A DNA stretch of 64,000 bases from Datisca glomerata (Eukaryota; Streptophyta; Magnoliopsida; Cucurbitales; Datiscaceae). Every line of letters begins with the position of its first letter. The first letter of the stretch is position 1. Made by a program: the position numbers and the translations under genes. A model generated the notes under the pieces. It did not search any database and was not told the origin of the DNA. It saw nothing but the letters and a program-made list of their open reading frames with translations. Below are positions 56,713-64,000 of the stretch, in pieces. The stretch covers positions 1-64,000 of the forward strand of contig QANY01009007.1 of assembly GCA_003255025.1 (NCBI GenBank), in the 5' to 3' direction.

Positions 56713-57479
56713 AAGTATTCTTAGGAATTTATATATCGGAATAAATAAGTAACAATGTTGAATCATAAGTGGTGATATTGTTATTGAAAATTATTTAGTA
56801 CGTGTAAATAATTAATAATCATGAATAGTTATGGATGTGGTATATAATCAATGGTGACTTTTATAGACTGTAAATGCCTTTCAAACACATAAGATTATAT
56901 ATATTAATAAAAATCAAAGGAAAATACTCATATGCATAAATATTGTAAATATTGTCGCTGGCGTTTCATCCTCGTCAATGTTCAATCATCGTCGTTGTTT
57001 GTGTTGTTATCTTCTTATGTTATTTCTTGATGTTGTAGTTGACATCTGATAGAATTTGATTATTTTCTGGATGTGTAAATTGGGTGTGTGGGCATTTAAT
57101 GAGGAGATAACTTTTGACTTTATATATTTTTTAGTTTTAATGGGATGTAAATCCCTTTTAGGTGAGAGAGTGTGTTTTCTTTTTTCTTTTTTTTTAGACT
57201 TCCTAAATTTAGGAGAGAGAATATTTAAGAGTGTAAAGTTAAATTTATTTAAGAGAGAAGATTTTGGAGATCCTTTGTTTAGAATTTATTAATTAAAAAT
57301 TTGTCTATTTATGGATATTAACATATTTATAAAGGGTATTTATGGTAGACAGGTTTGAATATTTTGAAAATTTGATAAAAATCTAATATTTTAAAATCTG
57401 TGACATAAAAATTAGACCCTCTAATATTGTTAGATACGTAATTATCTCATCTATATTTAAGGCTCAAATTTATAATTCT
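56713..57479. other. AT-rich intergenic DNA upstream of the DAYSLEEPER-type gene
   Basis: No gene. T-rich short frames only. Confidence 0.55.
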
Positions 57480-57900
57480 TGAAAACCTCATTCCTCATTG
57501 GGCCAAAAAAATTTCCTCCAACCAAATCATCAACACCCAAGTATGTCCAATTTCAGAAAGAAAAAAAACCGTAGGTCCCACTCAGTGAGCAGTCCACTAC
57601 ATGTACGAACCGGACCAGACCGGATCACAAAGAAAGAAACAAAAGAAGGAAGGAAGTGTGGGCTTTTAAGGGTCCGGTTAGAAATATTGCAGCAGATAAT
57701 ATAAAAGAAATATTTATTTAAAAATAAATAAATAATGGACTGAGAAGTCCAATGGCTGAAAAAATTTGCCCTAATTTTTAATCTTTTTAACCCCAACATC
57801 CTTATCCCTAAATAGGGATCCTCAGTCCTAACCAACTACGACGACCTACTCCCTCTTTTAAAGGTCCAATTAGCTTTTCGGGTTGGTTCATCAGCCCAAT
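57480..57900 (+). promoter_or_regulatory. Probable promoter region of the DAYSLEEPER-type gene
   Basis: Composition changes sharply from AT-rich intergenic DNA to a mixed sequence with GAACCGGACCAGACCGG (57607-57623) and TTAACCCCAACATCC. No clear TATA box at a suitable distance, as is common for broadly expressed plant genes. Position is inferred from the downstream leader, with transcription expected to start around 57860-57910. Confidence 0.5.
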
Positions 57901-58021
57901 TTCATCGTCTGTCTCTGCAAAACCCTAGATCTTGCTTGCTCGGTTGCACGGGCCCGAAGCTCGGGCTTCTCGTTACTCGTTAAAGGTTCCATCGTCTTTG
58001 GGTTCTCCTTCCAATCCACCG
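57870..58021 (+). other. 5' untranslated exon of the DAYSLEEPER-type gene
   Basis: Ends CCAATCCACCG before the donor GTAAAAATT at 58022. The start is estimated from the change in composition and the telo-box. It contains no long frame continuing into the coding exon. Confidence 0.5.
57920..57928 (+). promoter_or_regulatory. Telo-box (AAACCCTAG) near the transcription start
   Basis: AAACCCTAG, followed 21 bp later by GGGCCCG (57950-57956). Telo-boxes close to the start, often with a GGCCC-type element, are typical of plant housekeeping and growth-related genes. A second AAACCCTAG lies in the leader intron at 58309-58317. Confidence 0.6.
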
Positions 58022-59583
58022 GTAAAAATTCCTCAACTTTTCTTAATCTACAAAGCTCGGAGCTTTGTTCTTTTGGATTTTCTGATATTTGTTTTGAACC
58101 CATTTCATATTTCGCTTTTGGGTCTGGTTTTGCTTGTTGATTCGTGTGATGATTGTGGGGATTTAGCGTGATTGCGTGGTTTGGATTGTGGAATTGAGCG
58201 CTGTTTCTCTGTTTGTTTGCTTGAAAGGATATGTTCCGTAATTATGATTCGATTCGTGGGTTTCGTTCTGGGCTTGATCTGAAATTTTGAGAAGCTCGTA
58301 GCTCGATCAAACCCTAGATCTAGATTGTGTCGTACGGTTCTTCACCCATGGTAGGGGAATGTAAATGTTTAACTTTTTGACCGAGCTGGTTCTATCAGTA
58401 AGCCAGAGGCACGTGTTTAATTTATGTTGGAGTTCTTACAGATGGATATCGCCGGCGTGACAAGTAGCTGGGTTTGCTAAATTGTACCGTTCTGTCTGAG
58501 CTAAGATGGTTTTTTTCTCGGAGATGCATGGAGACTTTCTTTGCGTTGTTACTGGGGAGGCCGGTGTTTTGGCCTTTACTGTAGTGCAAGAGCATTTGAT
58601 TTCGTGGGAAATTGTGGTTGCCAGCATTTGCATTTAACAAAATTTCGTGTAAAATGATAATCGACCTAGTAATATGCCACCATCTCTTTAGTGCCAACAG
58701 TTGGAATAATAATAAATGGCTAGCTACCTGAAAACGTTTAACTTAAATACTTAAGTCTACATGTAATCATTCAGTTTGTACTTTTAAAAGGTCTTTTACT
58801 TATCTTTCCATCAGTCAGAAACCTTTAAGAGTTCATAAACTGCTTCTTCATAGTGACTTGAAATGGGTTTGTGAGGTTTCAGTTATACCGATTAAAACTG
58901 ACATGTTTCAATGTTATAAATACCCATAGCAGGTAATGCATCCTTTGAGTTTCATGTGTATGTAACTCTGTCTAACTTTATTTTCAAAGGGTGGTATAGT
59001 ACAAGTTCTTCTTATCTAAAAACAAGAGCTCTGCATGAATTGTAGTTTGTCTGCGTATGCCACTAGGAATATAGGATAATTATTGATTAAAAAAAGTCAA
59101 TGAATCACTCTGGGTGATTCAAACTCTGTAAAGACTCCCTTGGCAAAATATGAGGACAGATTACTTTGTTACCTAGAAGTTTGATTCCTAGTTTCTAGGT
59201 TCATTTTCTTCTATATATTTGATGTCCAGCTTTTATGCTACAAACCGCATTATGTGCTAAAAGTATCGTTAAGTCTTGTTTTACCTGGCTTTGTGAAGGG
59301 GATTATTTCTCTGAAGTCTAAACTTTTGCTTATGTGGTTTCTTTTATGGAAAAGTGTCACTACCTTGATTTTGCAGCTCTAATATTACACTTATCACTAT
59401 GATTGCCTCATTTTGTTCTCAGTAGCTGGAGCTCCCATATCTTGCATTGATTCATTTTGAAGGTCCTTTGATTTATGGATGCATAACATGGGGTTATTGG
59501 TTTTATTTTCATAGTAGAGTAGTTTGAATGTTGGCATATGGTACATTGTTAGATCGTATAAGTTGTGATTTACCCCCTGTCAG
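58022..59583 (+). other. Leader intron of the DAYSLEEPER-type gene
   Basis: About 1.56 kb, T-rich as plant introns are, from GTAAAAATTC to TTTACCCCCTGTCAG. An alternative acceptor, GCTAATGCAG, lies 17 bp further and would remove the first ATG but keep the second. The long 5' intron may add to expression. Open frames inside it have no meaning. Confidence 0.6.
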
Positions 59584-59594
59584 ATATCGTGCTA

Positions 59595-61676
59595 ATGCAG
59601 GAATTCATGGCTACCCCTGATGAAGTTGAAGAAAAGTTGGCAATCACTCATCCAGACAATATGGGAACCTCAGACGGAGGTCTTGAACTGGCCACTGTTG
59701 AACTGGCCACTCCAGAAACACTGGCCACTCCGGAAACGCAGCCCAATAAGCGAAGGAAAAAGAAGTCGATAGTCTGGGAGCACTTCACCATTGAAAATGT
59801 AAGTGATGAGTGTAGAAGAGCATACTGCAATCAGTGCAAGCAAAGCTTTGCTTATAGTACAGGTTCAAAAGTAGCTGGTACTAGCCACCTCAAACGACAC
59901 ATTGCGAAGGGGACTTGCCAAGCACTTCTTCGTAACCAGGAGAAGAATAATCAATCAAGCCCATATACCCCATCTTCCAGGGGCACTGTTAATGATCAAC
60001 CAAAAAGGCGCTATAGAAGCCCTAGTACACCTTACGTCACGTTTGATCAGGATCGTTGCCGGCTTGAGATTGCTAGGATGATAATCATGCATGACTACCC
60101 ACTTCACATGGTTGAGCACTCTGGATTTGTATCTTTTGTTCAGAATCTTCAGCCCCGCTTCAACATGGTGAGCTTCAACACTGTCCAAGGGGATTGTGTG
60201 GCAACTTACTTAATGGAAAAGCAAAATCTTATCAAGTGTGTTGAGGGCATTCCAGGACGCATCTGCCTTTCACTGGACTTGTGGAATTCAAGTCGGTCTG
60301 TGGGTTATGTGTTTATTACAGGGCATTTCATTGATAGTGATTGGAAATTGCAAAGGAGGATTCTTAACGTGGTAATGGAACCGTATCCTGATTCCCATGA
60401 TGCTCTCAGCCATGCCGTTGCTGTTTGCCTTTCTGACTGGAGTTTGGAAGGCAGGTTATTTTCTCTTACATTTAATCAGCAGCTAACAGAAGCTGCTCTT
60501 GAATATCTCAGACCTCTGCTTGCCGTAAAGAACCCTCTTATCCTGAATGGTCAATTTTTGGTTGGGAATTGCATTGCACGTACTCTAACCAGCATTGCGA
60601 TAGACGTATTAGCTGCAGGGGCAGATGTGGTCAAGAAAATCCGGGACAGTGTAAAGTTTGTAAAGACCTCAGAATCCCATGACGAAAAATTCCTCGAGAT
60701 CAAACAACAGCTTCGAGTTCCTACTGATAGGACCCTTCCTCTTGATGACCAAACACAATGGAACACAACTTATCACATGTTGCTCGCGGCTTCTGAGTTA
60801 AAAGAAGTATTCTCTTGTCTAAATGCCTCGGATCCTGATTACAAGACATCCCTATCCATGGAAGACTGGAAGCAGGTCGAGTCCCTTTGCACGTATTTGA
60901 AACTTCTCTTTGATGCAGCTAACGTCCTTACCATCACAAGTAACCCAGTGGCAATCACCATCTTCCATGAAGTATGGAAAATCCATTCGGAGCTGACCCG
61001 TGCAGTTACAATGGAGGATCCCTTTATTAGCAACCTAACTAAGATAATGCTAGAAAAAATCGACAAGTACTGGAAGGATAGTAGTTTAGTTTTGGCAACT
61101 GCTGTAGCTATGGATCCTCGTTTCAAGATGAAGCTTGTTGAGTTCAGCTTCACCAAAGTCTTCTGTGAAGAAGCTCCATCGTTTATAAAGTTAGTTGATG
61201 ATGGAATTCATGAGCTGTTTCACGAATATGTGGCTCTTCCTCTACCCTTAACACCAACTTACGCTGATGAAGGAAATGGAAGGTCAGATGAATCCCAGGG
61301 AGGTCTTCTGTCTGACAATGGATTCACGGATTTTGATGTATATATTATGGAGACGTCTAGCCAACAGATGAAATCGGAACTTGATCAGTATCTAGAAGAG
61401 TCCTTGTTGCCCCGTGTCCAAGACTTTGATGTACTAGGATGGTGGAAGTTGAATAAGTTGAAGTATCCTACTCTTTCAAAGATGGCTCGTGATATTTTGG
61501 CTATTCCCGTTTCTAGTCTTCCTCCGGACTCTGTGTTTGACACTGAGAGCAAAGAGATGGATCACTACAGGAGCTCATTGCGGCCAGAGACAGTGGAAGC
61601 CATTATTTGTGCGAAAGAATGGATACAGTATGGTATGACTGAAACTTCTAATGCCCTTGTAAGAATAGAATATTAG
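59595..61676 (+). CDS. DAYSLEEPER: DAYSLEEPER-type domesticated hAT transposase (zinc finger BED protein)
   Basis: A 693-residue intact frame without introns, close to the roughly 700 residues of plant DAYSLEEPER proteins. Residues 30-50 hold ELAT/PET repeats, 51-57 a basic nuclear signal (NKRRKKK). Residues 58-102 are a BED zinc finger (SIVWEHFTI, C78, C81, H98, H102). About 190-420 are the hAT core (SLDLWNSSRSVGYVFITGHF, then QWNTTYHMLL). 430-540 match DUF4413 (FLDAANVLT-like stretch FDAANVLTITSNPV, YWKDSSLVLATAVAMDPRFK). About 600-690 form the hAT dimerisation domain (WWKLNKLKYPTLSKMARDIL, then SVFDTESKEM). In Arabidopsis the homologue is a DNA-binding nuclear protein essential for normal development and does not transpose. 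No terminal repeats flank this copy. The start is Met 59595 or Met 59607; the upstream in-frame Met at 59565 is in the intron. It is the only gene here with an undamaged frame. Confidence 0.93.
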   Translation: MQEFMATPDEVEEKLAITHPDNMGTSDGGLELATVELATPETLATPETQPNKRRKKKSIVWEHFTIENVSDECRRAYCNQCKQSFAYSTGSKVAGTSHLKRHIAKGTCQALLRNQEKNNQSSPYTPSSRGTVNDQPKRRYRSPSTPYVTFDQDRCRLEIARMIIMHDYPLHMVEHSGFVSFVQNLQPRFNMVSFNTVQGDCVATYLMEKQNLIKCVEGIPGRICLSLDLWNSSRSVGYVFITGHFIDSDWKLQRRILNVVMEPYPDSHDALSHAVAVCLSDWSLEGRLFSLTFNQQLTEAALEYLRPLLAVKNPLILNGQFLVGNCIARTLTSIAIDVLAAGADVVKKIRDSVKFVKTSESHDEKFLEIKQQLRVPTDRTLPLDDQTQWNTTYHMLLAASELKEVFSCLNASDPDYKTSLSMEDWKQVESLCTYLKLLFDAANVLTITSNPVAITIFHEVWKIHSELTRAVTMEDPFISNLTKIMLEKIDKYWKDSSLVLATAVAMDPRFKMKLVEFSFTKVFCEEAPSFIKLVDDGIHELFHEYVALPLPLTPTYADEGNGRSDESQGGLLSDNGFTDFDVYIMETSSQQMKSELDQYLEESLLPRVQDFDVLGWWKLNKLKYPTLSKMARDILAIPVSSLPPDSVFDTESKEMDHYRSSLRPETVEAIICAKEWIQYGMTETSNALVRIEY

Positions 61677-62447
61677 AACGTAGGTCTTTTACTTTCTGTC
61701 ACATTTGTCCATGCACGATGTAGGTTACCGTATTTCAGTTTCAGTAGTTGCAATTCCAAGAGATTATTGTGTACTAATATTTGCAGATCGAACCATTAGT
61801 TTCTACTGTCTGATTTCCGATGTTAGATTCAGAGAAGGATTTGATGGCCTTTGGTTATTCTTATCAACTACAAAAGTACAGAAAGTTACCGAAAATTGTG
61901 TGAACTATTCAGTGTAGCTGTCTGTTGGTGCTTGAATGTTTATGAAGCTCTTGGAGAAGTTTAATCAGTTCAATATGAGTTTCTTCTTTGCTTCAGTAAG
62001 CAGGCATGAAGCTCAATTCATATGAGCAAATATATGAACTGCTACTAGGTTTTTAGGTAACCAGCTGTTTCCTTGCTCAAACTGAAATTTTAAGCTTACA
62101 AATCGTTAGCATTTCTGCTGGGGCAGGGCAGGGGCGGCCTCCCCATCCCTACCTCCATATGTCAATCACATCTCCGCTCTATCCTCCATTAAGGATTAAG
62201 GAGATACAGGATGAGGATAGAGAATCTCTATTAAGATACGATTATCTACAGGTTCTCGGTCCTGTTCTTTAGGATTAAATTATATGTAGAATTTCTCAAG
62301 GTCGGCCTGAGGCGGTGAAGAGAACGAGAAAGAATGAAGAGAAAATGATGGCAGTAAAAGCAATTGAGATGATTTAGGAAAAAAACATAGGAATTGTCTA
62401 ATTTGACAGTTAAGTTAGCTAGAGTGTAGTGAGGAATTAAAAAAAAA
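61677..62447. other. 3' untranslated region and downstream spacer
   Basis: The first few hundred bases probably belong to the transcript; the 70-codon frame at 61705-61917 lies in it and has no family match. 62115-62150 is a GC-rich tract (GGGGCAGGGCAGGGGCGGCC followed by CTCCCCATCCC) of the kind seen in dispersed plant repeats. Confidence 0.5.
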
Positions 62448-62450
62448 TTA

Positions 62451-63475
62451 GGGTGTGTTTACTAACTTGAAAAGGTAAATAAAGAGATTGAAACGATAAA
62501 GGTCAATGCAAAGGATGGAAGATTTATGTGGTAAGGAATGAGTCTCTATTAGGGTGCGATTAGAATGAGTAAGGGAGGCAATATGTTTGGAAATTAAAAG
62601 AAAGTAATTAATTATGTTGTTTAGTTTGAAAGTTTTCTAAGGTATGTAAATAACCGGAATGTGAAGATTGCCTCATTTTGAGGATATCTTAATTCTCCTA
62701 AAATTGGGGGTTATTTTCATGCCGGGCATCTCTATTTTTTCTTTCTTCTTTTTACCAAACTATCCTCCATAAATATATCATAACTATCAATAAATATATT
62801 TTGATCCAAGGAAAAAATTAAAAATTGAGAATTATATATGTAACATTATTTTAAACAGTCAATCAAAATAAACAATGTAGTTCTCACTATTATATTATAA
62901 CATTTTCAATTGTTATCACATAAAGTGATCTTTATTTTTCGGACATAATATTCTCCCACAGTACTATAATCTTGATTATTGAACTGAAAATCATGGGTAT
63001 TTTTCTTATAAGAATTATTATCTTATGTTGCAAATTATATACCACATTAATACACTTGCAGCGGTATTGGTTCGATTGTATGAAAAATATTTGATGAAAA
63101 TCTAAATTACGCATTATAATATAATGGTTTGGTCGAAAAATTAATAAATATCTACGAAAAATAATCTATGGGTAGAATCTATATTTTGTTATTACTTATA
63201 TTAGTCATCTTATTATAAATGAAGTAATTATTATTCATAAAGATTTTTTAGTCTAAAGGTAAAATTGAAATTTGACAATAATGTGCGAAACATCCACTTG
63301 CTTATTGCATCAAAACAAATAAAGTAATCTAACACATTTACCATTAAATTAGAAAATTCTTAAGTGTTAATAAACAAAGTAATCTTAACTTTTCAGGCAT
63401 ATACATTCTCACAATCATATTTCAGCAATCTTATTCCGGAAATCATTTACTCATAATCTTATATCAAATGGCCCC
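62451..63475 (-). mobile_element. Non-autonomous Harbinger-type element
   Basis: Flanked by TTA (62448-62450) and TTA (63476-63478). Left end GGGTGTGTTTACTAACTTG; right end read inward GGGGCCATTTGATATAAGA. The right 570 bp, reverse-complemented, align with the left 550 bp of the element at 40428 (for example TTTGACCAAACCATTATATT and AATACCGCTG in both). No transposase. The right border is well supported, the left border less so. Confidence 0.65.
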
Positions 63476-63478
63476 TTA

Positions 63479-64000
63479 ACACGTTTACTTAACCATCAAT
63501 AAAAGAATAATTCATTTGCCATTGATGTGTTTGCTGACCATCGACAAAGGGCAAGAAACATGTACAATTATCAATTTATTCTCTTTTGAAATTATTTAAA
63601 TTCCTAAGAATTTTCTTATAGTTTTATCAAGGTACTTACATTAACTTACTTTGATATTTAACTGATAAATAATTTAAATAGTATATTCCTAAATAAAGAA
63701 TGATTCACATGTCATACAACATAAAAAATAACTCCAAAATACTCCAAATAAAAGTTCAGTCTAGCAATCACAGTCTATCAATCAGATAGTCTAGCAAAAT
63801 ATTACATAATTCATAGTCTAGCAATTTCCATAGTCAAGCAAATTCATCACAAAATATTGATCCAAGAAAATCTTATCTGCTACCCAACGTCTTGGTCCTG
63901 TACATTATATAAAACTTCACAAGACATGCTCCAGCAAATTCTGAACATATTTCTTCTTCTCTGCATTCATTGTAAACATTACCCTCAATAGACTATGTTT
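63479..64000. other. AT-rich DNA to the end of the window
   Basis: No gene. 63755-63840 holds a short local repeat around TAGTCTAGCAA (three to four copies). Confidence 0.55.

Noticed and set aside
57883..58171. Overlapping 79- and 85-codon frames at the start of the DAYSLEEPER-type gene
   Set aside because: They cross the leader exon and its donor site at 58022 and do not join the coding exon in frame; most likely leader and intron sequence.
58422..58697. 91-codon minus-strand frame
   Set aside because: It lies inside the leader intron of the plus-strand gene and has no homology that I recognise.
59565..59594. Upstream Met at 59565 as the start of the DAYSLEEPER-type protein
   Set aside because: The codons run across a likely splice acceptor (CCCCCTGTCAG at 59573-59583), so they are probably intronic; Met at 59595 or 59607 is preferred.
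62451..63540. GTTTACT words at both sides as a terminal inverted repeat
   Set aside because: The two GTTTACTTAAC-like words (62455 and 63484) are in direct, not inverted, orientation; the TTA-flanked ends at 62451 and 63475 were used instead.

Overview
The window reads as nuclear DNA from a eudicot plant: AT-rich intergenic sequence, several families of plant LTR and LINE retrotransposons, class II elements with their terminal repeats, abundant microsatellites, and one clean intron-containing host gene at the far end that is a DAYSLEEPER-type domesticated hAT transposase. I cannot name the species. Almost everything left of about 57.5 kb is transposable-element sequence or its decay products. 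No prokaryotic signal, tRNA or rRNA gene was recognised.

Layout. 1-2040: three adjacent tandem arrays (a 67-bp stem-loop repeat, a 180-bp satellite with an A-B dimer organisation, a 22-bp minisatellite). 2405-3018: a reverse-oriented Gypsy LTR remnant with its primer-binding leader. 3019-9170: AT-rich, no convincing gene. 9171-13784: a decayed Ty1/copia element on the minus strand. 13785-17345: a minus-strand L1-type LINE with ORF1 and endonuclease but no reverse transcriptase. 18433-25324: a Ty3/gypsy (Tat/Ogre-like) element with two about 495-bp LTRs, plus-strand gag, a coiled-coil exon, two tandem arrays, and minus-strand protease and accessory-ORF pieces. 30056-33005: 3' half of a plus-strand LINE. 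33362-39521: a second copia element with both LTRs, which interrupts a short open frame. 40428-43912: a PIF/Harbinger element with terminal inverted repeats and TTA target duplication. 45176-49090 plus 51018-51240: a third, interrupted LINE. About 51340-56109: a second, reverse-oriented Tat-like remnant with two arrays built from inverted repeats. 57480-61676: promoter, leader intron and coding exon of the DAYSLEEPER-type gene. 62451-63475: a non-autonomous Harbinger derivative related, in inverted orientation, to the element at 40428.

All retroelement and transposon coding regions carry stops, frameshifts or lost catalytic residues; none looks able to move by itself. The single gene likely to make protein is the domesticated transposase.

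Most interesting pattern: four tandem arrays linked to, or shared with, Tat-like Gypsy elements (67-bp units at 59-385 and 21369-21780; 31/42-bp units at 22338-22608; 81-88-bp units at 52990-53772; 49-bp units at 53831-54006) are unrelated in sequence, yet every unit contains an inverted repeat. In the 67-bp family the two arms change together (GAGAG with CTCTC, GGGAA with TTCCC). This suggests that stem-loop formation takes part in creating or keeping these arrays. Coordinates of degenerate elements were set by eye and may be off by tens of bases.
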